Origin: Chitinivibrionia bacterium
GTDB taxonomy: Bacteria > Fibrobacterota > Chitinivibrionia > Chitinivibrionales > Chitinivibrionaceae
Direction: 5' to 3'
Length of the DNA stretch: 64,000 bases
Assembly (NCBI GenBank): GCA_009779925.1
Contig: WRAZ01000005.1
Coordinates: forward strand, 25,775-89,774
The stretch's first letter is position 1, and each line of letters begins with the position of its first letter. The notes under the pieces were generated by a model that saw only the letters and a program-made list of their open reading frames with translations, was not told the DNA's origin and did not search any database. Positions 35,194 through 45,580 of this stretch are shown one piece after another. The position numbers were made by a program, and so were the translations under genes.

Positions 35194-36213
35194 ATGAAGA
35201 GCAATATCTTTCTGAAATTTTTTGTCGCGTTGGCAATCTTTGCCTCGGCAAGTTTCTTTGCAGTCGGCTGCGTTGATTTTGAAACGGGTCATATCGGCGA
35301 TTGGGGGCAGGCGGAGCTGGACAATAGGCTTATAAACAGCTCAACCAACGCTTGGATTGACAGCGTGGTTAACGACGTCGGCTACGTTTTTAATTCGGAC
35401 GGAACGTTTTCGCGAATAGAAAATTTCGGCTCGCAATGGTCGCCGTCTTGGAGATCGGTCGGCGGGGGAACGTGGCATACAAGCAACAACAATCAACTTA
35501 CGCTGACTTGGCAAAACTTTAACGTAGATAACTGGATTTATTTTGTGCACAACAACAATCTTACTGTAAACGGTCGAAATTTTGTAAGAAGAAGCGGGCT
35601 TAACGTAAGCATTACAATAACTTTCAATTCTCAGGGCGGCACTTTCTTTTCGCCGATAACGCTTTTGGCGGGCACGCAAATAAATTTACCAACGCCGACC
35701 CGAAATAATCACACGTTTAACGGTTGGTTTACGTCGGCGGTCGGCGGTACAAGAGTTGGCGGCGGCGGAAGCAATTACACGGTAAACTCCGAAATCACGC
35801 TGTTTGCTCAATGGACGTCAATCGGCGACGGCGGCGGTCAGGTCGGGCGAGACGGCAGATTGGTAAATTCCTTTGGCGAGGCTTGGATAATGGGCGGCGA
35901 CGGCTTTGTTTTCCACTCTAACGGAACATTTTCGGACATAGAAAGAATTGACGGCGCGTGGTATGCTTGGAACGACGGCACGTGGCACACAATCGATAAC
36001 AGCCGACTGTTTTTAGGGTCGGGCGGCTTTAATACGGACGTTTATTCTTATTCGATATGGGGCAATACATTGTCGCTCAGCGGCTGGACTTTCCAGAGAA
36101 CAAGCGGCATTACGGTAAGCCACGCCGCAAGAAGCGCGCGCAATAACGACGAAGAAGAAGCGGAAAAATCACCGTTCAGAAAATTTCGCGAAGAAAGAAT
36201 GGCGAGGCAATAA
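35194..36213 (+). CDS. Lipoprotein with one InlB repeat between two copies of a small beta domain
   Basis: A 339-residue predicted lipoprotein; the signal ends FFAVGC. One InlB/Flg_new module occupies about residues 145-210. It is flanked by two related segments: about 35-135 (DNRLINSSTNAWIDS, GYVFNSDGTFSRIE, GGGTWHT) and about 225-310 (DGRLVNSFGEAWI, GFVFHSNGTFSDIE, NDGTWHT). These look like lipocalin-type beta units of unknown function. A charged C-terminal tail follows. The next gene starts 2 nt after its stop. Confidence 0.7.
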   Translation: MKSNIFLKFFVALAIFASASFFAVGCVDFETGHIGDWGQAELDNRLINSSTNAWIDSVVNDVGYVFNSDGTFSRIENFGSQWSPSWRSVGGGTWHTSNNNQLTLTWQNFNVDNWIYFVHNNNLTVNGRNFVRRSGLNVSITITFNSQGGTFFSPITLLAGTQINLPTPTRNNHTFNGWFTSAVGGTRVGGGGSNYTVNSEITLFAQWTSIGDGGGQVGRDGRLVNSFGEAWIMGGDGFVFHSNGTFSDIERIDGAWYAWNDGTWHTIDNSRLFLGSGGFNTDVYSYSIWGNTLSLSGWTFQRTSGITVSHAARSARNNDEEEAEKSPFRKFREERMARQ

Positions 36214-36215
36214 CA

Positions 36216-36857
36216 ATGGATAAAAAAGAACTGCGCCGCGAAATGGCAAACGCAATAACGCACGGAATGGGCGTTTTGTTCGGAGTGGCGGCAATTCCCT
36301 TGCTTTCGGCAATCGGCGCGGGAACGGGAAACACCGCGGGAGTTGTCGGCGCAACAATTTACGCGTTCAGTTTTCTTATGCTTTTTACGTTCTCAACTCT
36401 TTATCACAGCACCCAAAATCCCGACGCAAAACAAATACTTCGCAAGCTCGACCACATTTCGATTTACGTCCTTATCGCGGGAACATACACGCCGTTTTTG
36501 CTTATTTATATGCTTGACCCGTTCGGAATAACTCTGCTTTCAATTCAGTGGTCTTTGGTTGTTTTGGGGATAATTTTCAAGGTGTTTTTTACGGGACGTT
36601 TTAAGTTTGCAAGCACCGCAATATACATAATTATGGGCTGGCTTTTGCTTGTCGGCGGCAAGCGTTTTTTTGTGGAACTGCCCGTTCCCGTGCTTGTAAT
36701 GCTGATTGTCGGCGGCGGACTTTACACATTGGGCTGTTTCTTTTATCTGTTTCGCAAAATCTATCATTATCACGCAATATGGCACATTTTTGTGCTGAGC
36801 GGGGCTATTTGTCAATATGTTTCGGTGCTTTTGGCGGTAATGATAGCGAGCAGATAA
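36216..36857 (+). CDS. Hemolysin III / PAQR-family membrane protein
   Basis: A 213-residue integral membrane protein with seven hydrophobic segments. Conserved features are EMANAITHGMG at the N-terminus, TLYHSTQN, LDHISIYVLIAGTYTP and a C-terminal HAIWHIFVL; the His/Asp set forms the metal site typical of PAQR proteins. Despite the name, haemolytic activity is not established for most members. Ribosome site GAGG in the 3' end of the preceding gene. Confidence 0.92.
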   Translation: MDKKELRREMANAITHGMGVLFGVAAIPLLSAIGAGTGNTAGVVGATIYAFSFLMLFTFSTLYHSTQNPDAKQILRKLDHISIYVLIAGTYTPFLLIYMLDPFGITLLSIQWSLVVLGIIFKVFFTGRFKFASTAIYIIMGWLLLVGGKRFFVELPVPVLVMLIVGGGLYTLGCFFYLFRKIYHYHAIWHIFVLSGAICQYVSVLLAVMIASR

Positions 36858-36950
36858 GAAAAAAAATGGCGTTTTTTTGAAACAAAATGCTGTTTCGCGG
36901 TATCTAAAGTAAAGAAAAAAATTTGAACTTTTTTGAATAAGGAGAATTTA

Positions 36951-38450
36951 ATGTTAAATCGCAAATTTATTTCAGTGGCTACACTTCTTGCAGGCGTTCT
37001 TTTGGGAGTTGGATTTTCGGCGGTGGCGAGCGAGCGGGTTTTTCCAAAGCGCGGAAGCGTGCAATTTGGCGCAACCCAGCGCCCCAAGGTGAACGTATCG
37101 CCCGAATTCGCCGCGTTTTCGACAGTATTTGCCGACATTGCCGAGAGCGTAATTCCGACGGTGGTGTCAATCACTTCCACTCACATCGACACGGTTTTAG
37201 TCCGTCAAAACCCCTTTGACTTCTTCGGTTTTCCATTTTTTGGCGGCGACCCGCGGCAACAGCAACAACAACAGCCTCAGGCGAGAGAAAGACGTCAGAG
37301 CGGCGCGGGGTCGGGCGTTATTGTGTCGAGCAACGGCTACATTTTAACGAACTCGCACGTTGTTCACGGAGCAAGCGAAATAAGAATTACGCTTCACGAT
37401 GAGCGCGAATTCGACGCGGAAATAGTCGGCGTGGACACCCTTGCGGACGTCGCCGTCATCAGAATTACAAACGACGTCAACGATTTGCCCGTAGCGTATT
37501 TGGGTAATTCCGACGAACTGCGCCCCGGCGATTGGGTTATGGCTGTGGGAAATCCGTTCGGCTTGTCATCGACCGTGACCGCGGGAATAGTTTCTGCGCT
37601 CGGACGTTATACCAGAAGCGACCAATTCCAGAATTTCATACAAATCGACGCCGCAATAAACCCCGGTAATTCGGGCGGCGCGCTTGTGAATATCAGAGGA
37701 GAGCTTATAGGAATTAACACAATGATACTAACACGTTCGGGCGGCTATATGGGAATAGGCTTTGCAATTCCAATCCTACAAGCGCGAAACATTATGGAGC
37801 AGTTGATTTACACGGGCGAAGTGCGCCGCGGCTGGCTCGGCGTAAGCATAGCGGGTATGGATCAAACAATGCTCGACGCCCTTGGACTTCGCGAACGAGG
37901 CGTTTTAATTAACGAGGTATTCGAAAACGAGCCCGCATACAGAGCGGGAATACAAGCCGGCGACGTAGTAATGTCGCTTGCAGGCAGAAGAACAACGGGA
38001 CCAAACGATTTGCGCAACATCGCCGCGCTTCTTGTAGCAGGCGAAACCTATCCGATAGAAATTATCCGCGGCGGCAGAAGACAAACGCTCAATATTACCC
38101 CGACCGTCAGAGGCGAAAGCCCGCAAGTCGCCGCGCGAAATCAAAGACAACGCCGAAACGCCGACGAGCCGCAAACCGTTGACTTTATGGGAATGACCGT
38201 CCGCGAAACCGACGAGGGCGGCGCAATAATGGTGTCCGTGGTAGCTCCGAATTCCGTATCAGCTCGCGCAAACGTAAGAGCAGGCGACAATCTTCTTGCA
38301 ATAAAAACCGCGCCCGACAGACCTTTCGCCCAAGTAAAAACGCTAAAAGAACTAAACCGAGAAATCGGCAGAATAGGCGCCCAACCGATAGTCCTCCAAT
38401 TCAGCCGCGGCGGACAAAGATTTTTCGTAAGCCTACGCCCCGAGAGGTAA
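36951..38450 (+). CDS. HtrA/Deg family periplasmic serine protease
   Basis: Envelope quality-control protease, 499 residues from the ATG at 36951, which has AAGGAG upstream; an in-frame TTG at 36933 does not. A signal anchor (about 5-26) precedes the protease domain with catalytic H136 (NSHVVHG), D166 (LADVAVI) and S241 (GNSGGAL). Two PDZ domains follow (about 285-370 and 400-490). A Gln-rich loop at about 102-110 is close to the LA loop seen in DegP/DegQ. The DegP versus DegQ label cannot be settled from sequence. Confidence 0.94.
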   Translation: MLNRKFISVATLLAGVLLGVGFSAVASERVFPKRGSVQFGATQRPKVNVSPEFAAFSTVFADIAESVIPTVVSITSTHIDTVLVRQNPFDFFGFPFFGGDPRQQQQQQPQARERRQSGAGSGVIVSSNGYILTNSHVVHGASEIRITLHDEREFDAEIVGVDTLADVAVIRITNDVNDLPVAYLGNSDELRPGDWVMAVGNPFGLSSTVTAGIVSALGRYTRSDQFQNFIQIDAAINPGNSGGALVNIRGELIGINTMILTRSGGYMGIGFAIPILQARNIMEQLIYTGEVRRGWLGVSIAGMDQTMLDALGLRERGVLINEVFENEPAYRAGIQAGDVVMSLAGRRTTGPNDLRNIAALLVAGETYPIEIIRGGRRQTLNITPTVRGESPQVAARNQRQRRNADEPQTVDFMGMTVRETDEGGAIMVSVVAPNSVSARANVRAGDNLLAIKTAPDRPFAQVKTLKELNREIGRIGAQPIVLQFSRGGQRFFVSLRPER

Positions 38451-38471
38451 GTAAACGCAGAATAATATAAA

Positions 38472-38506
38472 AAAGCGCCTCGTAAAATTTACGGGGTGCT
38501 TTTTTA
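38472..38506 (+). terminator. Terminator of the HtrA gene
   Basis: A stem built from AGCGCC/GGTGCT and CGTAAA/TTTACG around a short loop, then six T residues, 22 nt after the stop codon. Confidence 0.8.
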
Positions 38507-38567
38507 TAAAAAACACCAGTTTTCTCAAATTTCCCCATTTCATCGCAAGCAAATATTATATTCTCAA

Positions 38568-38738
38568 TACCACAAATGCGGAGATAGTTGAGATGTCTCA
38601 ACTTTTTCCCTATTTTTTTTATTGCTCTTAAATGTGCAAAATAACCTGTAGGTTGTTCTGCCGTTTCTATTTGAGGTTAATATTTATATAGGCATATTCC
38701 GCATTTGTGGTAAAATAACGATTATGGGCAGAACAGCC
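38568..38738. ncRNA. Structured intergenic element with interleaved inverted repeats
   Basis: A perfect 15-nt inverted repeat (38568-38582 with 38698-38712) interleaves with a 12-nt one (38651-38662 with 38727-38738, one G-U pair), a pseudoknot topology. The left arm of the second also overlaps a local palindrome AACCTGTAGGTT (38643-38654), giving mutually exclusive folds. Inside, AGTTGAG-ATGT-CTCAACT followed by five T (38587-38607) looks like an intrinsic terminator. No coding potential. Could be a structured RNA, a regulatory leader for the tiny ORF downstream, or a relic of a small mobile element. Confidence 0.4.
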
Positions 38739-38783
38739 CTAAAACGTTTATTTTTATTCAATATAATGTGGGAGGGTTGCATT

Positions 38784-38876
38784 TTGGGCAAAATCAAACT
38801 TATTCAGATATTGACAACGGTATTCGTTGTCGTTGCGGTTGTTTTAGCGGGAACTAAACGACAAAATGCGCAGTAG
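38784..38876 (+). CDS. Possible 30-residue single-pass membrane peptide
   Basis: A TTG start with GGGAGGG 7 nt upstream; the ATG at 38766 gives a longer in-frame form but has no ribosome site. The product starts MGKIKLIQILTTVFVVVAVV, has one hydrophobic helix and a basic tail ending KRQNAQ. Translation is unproven and no family is recognised. It lies between the structured element and a second stem structure. Confidence 0.4.
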   Translation: MGKIKLIQILTTVFVVVAVVLAGTKRQNAQ

Positions 38877-38938
38877 TCGCCGATTAGCGAATGTTTCGGC
38901 GATACCCCGCCGAGATTTAGCGACGGCGCCTACTGCTT
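38873..38938 (+). terminator. Nested stem structure after the tiny ORF
   Basis: An outer stem GTAG-T-CGCCG / CGGCG-C-CTAC (38873-38882 with 38924-38933) and inner stem TCGGCG / CGCCGA (38896-38901 with 38908-38913), followed by TGCTTTT. Terminator-like or part of a structured RNA. Confidence 0.45.
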
Positions 38939-38989
38939 TTGTAATTAGGTGAAAAATGGCGGAGTGTTTTTGTTTTTTTGTGTTAATCC

Positions 38990-41900
38990 TCAATCAAAAT
39001 CATTAGCAAACGGTCTCGGTCTTCTTCTTATCGGTAGTCTTAACTGAACGCCTACGCTTGGGTTTGAAATGAAGTCTTGGGTTTCTCGTTCTCTGAAAAA
39101 TCCGTAGTTTACATCAAACATAAGGAATGGGAACGGCTGATATTCTATTCCGATTTTGTGAGTTGGAATTAATTGAAATTCATCGTCGGTGGCAAAACCT
39201 CCCTGATACCTCAAAAAGATTTCGTTGTTTATGTATCTGCCCGCTACAAAACTCGCGTTTGCAAAAAGCAGATGTTCCCAATCGGTGGATAGGTTTTCGT
39301 CTAATTGCCGCGCCGTCAGAAAGTCAACGGTGTTGCCTATTATTGTGCTTTCAAAGCGAATTATATCGAGCCCAACTCTTCTGGCGAGTTGACGACCCCA
39401 ATAATTTAAGAAGAAACCCGTTATATATGCGTCGCCGATACCTGCCGCTATCGTTCCCGGGTTTTCTATGAAGTCTCTTCCGACGTCCTCAAAAAATTCA
39501 GCGGCGAATTCGTCTTGGGGAGTGTGGCGATTATCACCTTCGGGAACGATTACAAGTTCGGTGAAACGTCCGCGGTCTCGTAATTCGCCCGTTTGCGGGT
39601 CGCGGGTTTTAAGGCGCACGGTTATTCTTTCCATACGGTCTTTGTCGGAATTGGTTTGCGCGCTTCCCCAGATTATAGGCAGGTTGTCGTAGCCTGAACC
39701 GTCGGGGAGCAACTCAGGTTGAAAATCAAGCCCTACTTCAAAGTTTCGGTCAAACATTCTGCCGAAAAATATAAAGCCGTTGAACGAACGCAACTGCCCC
39801 GTTATCCGCAAAGTGCCGTTTGCGTCGTTTCCGCGTACGCCTACTGTGCTACCCGACGGGTCTAACGTGCACTCGATAAGACGAAATCCGCGCCGTCTGT
39901 CTTCGCGTCCTGTTTGGAAGAAATAGTTCACAGTTCTGTCGGCAGGGCGAATGTTCAGGTCAAAATATATATGAGGGATTGGGTCAATGTCAACCTCCCA
40001 TACAACGTCGTCCAAAAGCGGGAAAGTTATTTCGGCTCTTCGGAGTAAAAGCGTTCCCGCAAGCATTACAAAACCTTCGGGATGGCTTGCGACCGTAAAT
40101 GTTGGAATATTGCCTTTAGGCGCGGTTTCTATGTAGCCGACGTTTCCTCGGCGGTTTTCCATAAAGCCGGGCAAAAATACGGGAATTCCGCCTCTGCCCG
40201 TCCAAACTCTGAGCACACCGAAATCCAAATTGGCAAAGCGAAACGGAGTAAGTTCTCCGACGTTGTGGTCGTTATTTATTCTGAGAGTTCGCCGTCTCAA
40301 ACCGCTGTTAAGGGCAAGCGATACCCTGCCGTCCTCCAAAACTTGGATGTTTGCAGAGACGTTTTCCAAGGTGTCGCGGGCGAAAGGATATACTGCTAAT
40401 TGCGCTTGGGAAATCGATACTCTGCTACCTTGCCGAATTTCGAGCTCGCCGTCTCTTATGCCGCCCGAAATCCTGATTTCGCCTACGCCTTTACCTCCAA
40501 CGGGGCTTTCGGGAAACGTACCCGCCGCCGCCAAAAAATCGCCTTTCAGTTCGACCGAATATTGCGCGTCTCCAATTCTGAAATTTTTATGGTCTGCCCT
40601 GAAATTTGCAGTTGCGCTTATTCCCAAAATTTCGCCTTCAAAACTTTCAAGAATAATGCTGTCTTGCGTCGCTACAATTTTTGCCCTTAGTTTTTGCGCT
40701 GAAAATCTTTCGTAAGAAACGCTGTTCGACATAATTTCGGCGAGAATTTTATCGCCCTCCAAGTTTACGAGCATAGATATTTTTCCCGAAACGTTTTGCG
40801 CCTCCGTAATATTGAAAAACGGAAGAACCAGCCGCAAATCCAAACTGTCTATATCGATTTCGCCAAAGATTTGCTCGTCTTTTCTTTTTATTTCTCTTGC
40901 ATTTATAATCGGTTCTCCGCTTTTTTCTACCGTTAATTCGGGAATGTTAAAATTGCCGTTGAGAGACGAAAATGAAGTTCGTATTTCTATGTTTTCGAGG
41001 TGTTCTATTTTCAGATTTCGCACGGAAATTTTGCCTGAAGTTTGGATTTCGTCTAAGTTTCCGCTTAAATTTACGTATCCGCTGAATTCTCCGCCTTGCA
41101 ATAAATTGTCATTTTTGTCCTCTTCGTTTCTTGGGATGAAAGCGTTAAAAAAGGTTAGCGGAAATCGCTCTACTCTGACCTCGCCCGAATTTATCCTTGA
41201 AAAATCTTCCGAAAAATTTGCATTCGCCGAAATTCCGTTTCCCGCCAAAGCGACAGTCCAGTCGCTGTCTGTCGAGTAATTTATATTTCCGCTGAACGAA
41301 AGAGCGGTTTGGGGTGATTTCTGCCAGCGAAGCGAGTTTATTGTGATGTCTCTTTGGTTTTCGCTTATTTGCCCTGCGGAAGCCAACGAAAAATTTCCGT
41401 AATTCGGAATGACGAAAGACGCGCTTGTGTTAAAATTTAAATGTGAAACATCACCGTAAATATTGCCAGAAACGCTCGCTCTTTCTAAATTTACGGCTTC
41501 CTGCCCAAAGAATTGCAAAACTTCCCGCATTGTGTTTTCGCCTACTTTTAAGTCTGCGGAATACGCAAAACTTTCGCTCAAAGAAACACTTCCCGAAAGT
41601 TGAAAATCGCTTGAGTTCAGAGTGAAATTAAGAGTGTCTCTCGAATTTTTTGCTGATATTTTCGGCAGTTGTAAGACGTTTGTCGGTCTTTGCAGACGCA
41701 TATTGTTTGATTCGAGCGAAATATGCGGGAAACTTACAAAATCGTCGCTTTTTATCGCCATTTTTACGCTTGCTTTTGCCGAAGTCGTATCATATAATTG
41801 TGTGCTGAGGTTAAAATTTCCCGAAAGCGAATAATTTATTCCCGGAACAACAAATCCCGTAAAATGTCCCTTGCCGAATTGTTTTGATGTCATATCCAAA

Positions 41901-43066
41901 TTCTGCAAATTTACTCTTCCCGCAGATGAAATATCTCCGTTTGCGGTAAAATTAAGCAGATTTTCGGCTTTTTGGCTGACGGCGCCGACGCATTGAAATT
42001 TTATTTGCGGATTTAGAATATCATCCAAACTGAAATTAAGTTTTTTTGTTATAAGCAGATTTTCGTCAACAGGGATTTTCAGATTTATAACGCCTTCCGT
42101 TTGCCCGTTTTGCGCTAAGTTCATTTTTGCAAAGGCGTCCATTTGACCTATTCCGAAATTTGCCGCGAAATTTTGCATATAAACAATTCCGCCGCTTGCC
42201 AAAAAATCAAATCCGCCCGAAAAGGTAATTCCTCGCTCTTGTTGGTTAACTTTAATATTTTTTACCGCCAACTCGCCGCTTGGAACTATAGCTTCGGGAA
42301 AATAATCTTCTTTGAAAAAAAAGTCCATTTGCCCGTCCAATACAAACGAAATATCTCCGTCCAATTCCATTAGCGGCGATAAAACTTGCACGTTCGAGAA
42401 GTTTGTGCTCAAAAATTGCCTGTCGCTTTGTTGGGAAATTCTTGCGGAAATTTCTATGTTGTTATGTTTTGCATCTCCCGATATTCCGCTCAAATTTACG
42501 CTTAATTCTTCGTGTCTGCGAAATAAATCACCGTTCAGCCCGCTGAAATTTGCCAAAATTCGGTTGGTGCGCGTAAGTATAAGTATTTCGCAATTTCGGA
42601 TAAGCGCTGTCTGAAAGGGAACGTTTTCCAAAATCATACTACTCCACTCGGAGACCAAAAGGCGGGGGATTTCAATTTCGTCGCTGTCTTGCATTTCGCT
42701 TTCGGCATAAATGACAAATCGCAATCTCGGGTTTATAATAGTGATTTTATCGACAAAATCCTGCGGATTAAAATTCCGCCTCAAGCGCGGTATTTGTATA
42801 AGCCCTACGTTAATTTTGATTTTTTCTATTTGAACGCTGAACGCCTGCGAACGTTGAGCGAGCGAAAAATTACTGACTGTTGCCGAAAAAAATCCTATAT
42901 GAATGTCGTCTATAGAAATTTGCGCGCCTGTTGCCTCGGCTATAATTCGTACAACGGCTTCTCGGATTTGATTTTGCGTACTCGCTTGTATAAAATAAGT
43001 ATAAATGGCGCCTGTTGCCAGCAAAAGCAGCAAAACAAACGCCAGAAATACATATCGAAGTCGCAT
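38990..43066 (-). CDS. tamB: TamB-like inner-membrane/periplasmic protein (AsmA-like, DUF490)
   Basis: A 1358-residue protein with a single N-terminal membrane helix (about 6-25), then a very long beta-strand-rich periplasmic body and a C-terminal TamB/DUF490 domain (about 1000-1358) with VGVRGNDANGTLRITGQLRSFNGFIFFGRMF. TamB-type proteins bridge the envelope and move phospholipid or assist outer-membrane protein assembly. No tamA neighbour is present in the window, a common situation outside Proteobacteria. Starts 3 nt after clpC and is probably co-transcribed. The length is within the family's usual range. Confidence 0.85.
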   Translation of the reverse strand: MRLRYVFLAFVLLLLLATGAIYTYFIQASTQNQIREAVVRIIAEATGAQISIDDIHIGFFSATVSNFSLAQRSQAFSVQIEKIKINVGLIQIPRLRRNFNPQDFVDKITIINPRLRFVIYAESEMQDSDEIEIPRLLVSEWSSMILENVPFQTALIRNCEILILTRTNRILANFSGLNGDLFRRHEELSVNLSGISGDAKHNNIEISARISQQSDRQFLSTNFSNVQVLSPLMELDGDISFVLDGQMDFFFKEDYFPEAIVPSGELAVKNIKVNQQERGITFSGGFDFLASGGIVYMQNFAANFGIGQMDAFAKMNLAQNGQTEGVINLKIPVDENLLITKKLNFSLDDILNPQIKFQCVGAVSQKAENLLNFTANGDISSAGRVNLQNLDMTSKQFGKGHFTGFVVPGINYSLSGNFNLSTQLYDTTSAKASVKMAIKSDDFVSFPHISLESNNMRLQRPTNVLQLPKISAKNSRDTLNFTLNSSDFQLSGSVSLSESFAYSADLKVGENTMREVLQFFGQEAVNLERASVSGNIYGDVSHLNFNTSASFVIPNYGNFSLASAGQISENQRDITINSLRWQKSPQTALSFSGNINYSTDSDWTVALAGNGISANANFSEDFSRINSGEVRVERFPLTFFNAFIPRNEEDKNDNLLQGGEFSGYVNLSGNLDEIQTSGKISVRNLKIEHLENIEIRTSFSSLNGNFNIPELTVEKSGEPIINAREIKRKDEQIFGEIDIDSLDLRLVLPFFNITEAQNVSGKISMLVNLEGDKILAEIMSNSVSYERFSAQKLRAKIVATQDSIILESFEGEILGISATANFRADHKNFRIGDAQYSVELKGDFLAAAGTFPESPVGGKGVGEIRISGGIRDGELEIRQGSRVSISQAQLAVYPFARDTLENVSANIQVLEDGRVSLALNSGLRRRTLRINNDHNVGELTPFRFANLDFGVLRVWTGRGGIPVFLPGFMENRRGNVGYIETAPKGNIPTFTVASHPEGFVMLAGTLLLRRAEITFPLLDDVVWEVDIDPIPHIYFDLNIRPADRTVNYFFQTGREDRRRGFRLIECTLDPSGSTVGVRGNDANGTLRITGQLRSFNGFIFFGRMFDRNFEVGLDFQPELLPDGSGYDNLPIIWGSAQTNSDKDRMERITVRLKTRDPQTGELRDRGRFTELVIVPEGDNRHTPQDEFAAEFFEDVGRDFIENPGTIAAGIGDAYITGFFLNYWGRQLARRVGLDIIRFESTIIGNTVDFLTARQLDENLSTDWEHLLFANASFVAGRYINNEIFLRYQGGFATDDEFQLIPTHKIGIEYQPFPFLMFDVNYGFFRERETQDFISNPSVGVQLRLPIRRRPRPFANDFD

Positions 43067-43069
43067 CTT

Positions 43070-45550
43070 TTATTCGTCTTTTTTCTCTTTTTCTACTTTG
43101 CTGACGACTACGTTTCCATCTTTCACATCGATTATAATATTATCGCCTTCTTGGTATTCTTTCATCAAAAACGCCTCTGCCAAAACGTCTTCCAGATTGC
43201 GTTGCAGTGCTCTTTGCAGCGGTCTTGCACCCAAATCCGCGTCGAAACCTTTGTTCAGAAGATGTTTTCTGAGTTCATCCGTGATTTCTGCGATTACTTT
43301 GCGCTCTTTAAGGCGTTCCAAGAATTCTTGCAGGCGAATATCTATAATTTTTTCAATGTCTTCTTTGTTCAGATGTTTGAAAACTATTGTTTCGTCCACA
43401 CGGTTCAAAAATTCGGGAGTAAATACCTTTTTGAGTTCGTCGGTAACCCTGCCTTTCATTACGTCGTAGTTCGATTTATCGCTGTCTCGCGCAAAACCGA
43501 GCGCTTTTTTGCTTGCATCGCGAGTTCCCGCGTTCGACGTCATAATAATGATGGTGTTTTTGAAATTAACGTGCCGTCCGTGCGAGTCCGTGAGCCGTCC
43601 GTCGTCCAAAATCTGAAGCAAAATGTTAAAAACATCGGGGTGCGCTTTCTCTATTTCGTCGAGCAACACCACCGAATACGGCTTTTTGCGCACTTTTTCG
43701 GAGAGCTGTCCTGCGTCTTCATAACCGACAAATCCCGGCGCCGAACCTATAAGTTTGGACACCTCAAATTTTTCCATATATTCGGACATATCTATTCTTA
43801 TGAGCGCGTCTTCGCTATTAAAAAGTTCTTTGGCGAGCGCTTTTGCAAGTTCGGTTTTTCCAACTCCCGTAGGTCCCAAAAATATGAATGACGCAATCGG
43901 TCTTTTTATGTTTCGCAAACCTGCGCGGCTTCTGCGAATACTTCGCGCGACCGACTCCAGCGCCTCGTCTTGTCCGATTATGCTCGCCCTTAAATGTTCT
44001 TCGAGTTTCATAAGTTTTTGCGATTCCTGCTCTTCCAGCTGGTTAAGCGGGATGCCCGTCATTGACGAAAGCACTCGCGAAATTGCGTGTTCGTCCACTA
44101 CAAGAACGTTTTCGGTCATATTTTCGCGCCATTTTTTGTTCCGCTCTTTGAGTTCTTCCGTAAGTTCGTTGATAATCTTTTGCTGGACTGCCGCTTCTTC
44201 AAAAATTTCTGTTTGTATCGCAAGATTTTTCGCCTTTTCCGCTTCTTCGATTTTCTGCTCCAAATCGCGGATTTCCTGAGGAATTTCCATTCCCGAAAGC
44301 CGCTTGAACGCTCCCGCTTCGTCAATAACGTCTATTGCTTTATCGGGTAAAAATCTGTCCGAAATATATCTGTCCGAAAGAACGACCGCCTCTTTTATAG
44401 CCTCGTCCGTGTATTTTACTTTATGGTGGTCTTCGTATGTTTTTTTCAGCCCGCCGATAATTTGGATAGCCTCCTGCACCGACGGCGGCTCCACCATAAG
44501 CGTCTGAAATCTGCGGTCGAGCGCGGCGTCGCTTTCAAAGTATTTTCGGTATTCGTCCAAAGTGGTCGCGCCTACGCACTTTATTTCGCCGCGAGACAGG
44601 GCGGGCTTAAAAATATTCGCCGCGTCCAAAGCGCCTGACGCGCCTCCCGCTCCGACAATCGTGTGAATTTCGTCTATAAAAACTATAACGTTTTCGTTTT
44701 TTTGCAATTCTACTATGAGCGCTTTCATTCGCTCTTCAAATTGTCCGCGATACTGCGTTCCCGCTACTATTCCGCTCAATTCGACCGTAAAAACAACCTT
44801 GTTTTCGAGCAACTGCGGAATTTCGCGATTAACTATTTTTTGCGCCAATCCTTCTACTATCGCGGTTTTTCCTATTCCCGGCTCGCCTATTAAAAGCGGA
44901 TTGTTTTTTCTGCGGCGCGTTAAAATCTGTATAATTCTCTCGATTTCTTTGCTTCGTCCGATAACAGGGTCGAGTTTGCCTTCTTTGGCGAGTGTGTTGA
45001 GGTTTCGTCCGTATTGGTCTAAAAACGGCGTTAGGCTTTTTCTGATGGGCTGAGTTGTTCTGCGAGTCATTCCGGGGGCTTGCTTGCCGCCTGATTGTTG
45101 CGCCGCTTTATCGTCTTTCGCCATAAGAACAACCTGCTCTTTTATCTGTTCGTAATCAAGTCCCAGCCCCGTTAATACCGCCGACGATTGCGATGTCGGG
45201 TCAAGGATTAACGCCATAAGCAAATGTTGCGTTCCCGTTTGCGGCGCATTCAGATTTTGCGCTTCGATTTTTGCTCTCTGCAATGTTGTTTTTGCACGGG
45301 GGGTCATAGGAAGCGTTGTTCCGGGCATAACTGCTGTTCCGCCGTCGGAAATGCTTGCTTCCAGTCTCCTGCCGATTTCTTCGATTTCTATGCCCAGATT
45401 ATTAAGAATTTGCACGGCGCTTCCCGTTCCTTCTTTAACTATGCCGAGCAAAAGGTGTTCAGTTCCGATGTAATCGTGTTTAAGGCGCGTTGCCTCTTCT
45501 CTCGCAAAATTGATAATTATGTTTACTCTTTCGCTGAATTGTCCGCTCAT
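43070..45550 (-). CDS. clpC: ATP-dependent Clp protease ATPase subunit ClpC
   Basis: An 826-residue Hsp100 unfoldase that feeds ClpP. The N-terminal double Clp_N domain is at 1-145. AAA1 has GEPGIGKT, and a middle domain contains a UVR-like segment ([18 protein letters not shown]), which separates ClpC from ClpB. AAA2 has GPTGVGKT and [11 protein letters not shown]. Ribosome site AGGAG. A TTGGCA/TATTTT promoter of the GTATTTT class lies 30-60 nt upstream, overlapping the stop of the Nudix gene. tamB follows directly. Confidence 0.95.
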   Translation of the reverse strand: MSGQFSERVNIIINFAREEATRLKHDYIGTEHLLLGIVKEGTGSAVQILNNLGIEIEEIGRRLEASISDGGTAVMPGTTLPMTPRAKTTLQRAKIEAQNLNAPQTGTQHLLMALILDPTSQSSAVLTGLGLDYEQIKEQVVLMAKDDKAAQQSGGKQAPGMTRRTTQPIRKSLTPFLDQYGRNLNTLAKEGKLDPVIGRSKEIERIIQILTRRRKNNPLLIGEPGIGKTAIVEGLAQKIVNREIPQLLENKVVFTVELSGIVAGTQYRGQFEERMKALIVELQKNENVIVFIDEIHTIVGAGGASGALDAANIFKPALSRGEIKCVGATTLDEYRKYFESDAALDRRFQTLMVEPPSVQEAIQIIGGLKKTYEDHHKVKYTDEAIKEAVVLSDRYISDRFLPDKAIDVIDEAGAFKRLSGMEIPQEIRDLEQKIEEAEKAKNLAIQTEIFEEAAVQQKIINELTEELKERNKKWRENMTENVLVVDEHAISRVLSSMTGIPLNQLEEQESQKLMKLEEHLRASIIGQDEALESVARSIRRSRAGLRNIKRPIASFIFLGPTGVGKTELAKALAKELFNSEDALIRIDMSEYMEKFEVSKLIGSAPGFVGYEDAGQLSEKVRKKPYSVVLLDEIEKAHPDVFNILLQILDDGRLTDSHGRHVNFKNTIIIMTSNAGTRDASKKALGFARDSDKSNYDVMKGRVTDELKKVFTPEFLNRVDETIVFKHLNKEDIEKIIDIRLQEFLERLKERKVIAEITDELRKHLLNKGFDADLGARPLQRALQRNLEDVLAEAFLMKEYQEGDNIIIDVKDGNVVVSKVEKEKKDE

Positions 45551-45580
45551 TTTTTACTCCTAATATTGTTTTTGGAGCAT

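Noticed and set aside
42689..43891. 400-codon plus-strand open frame across the tamB-clpC junction
   Set aside because: It spans two well-supported minus-strand genes, has no family features and is Phe/Tyr/Arg-rich as expected for a shadow frame.
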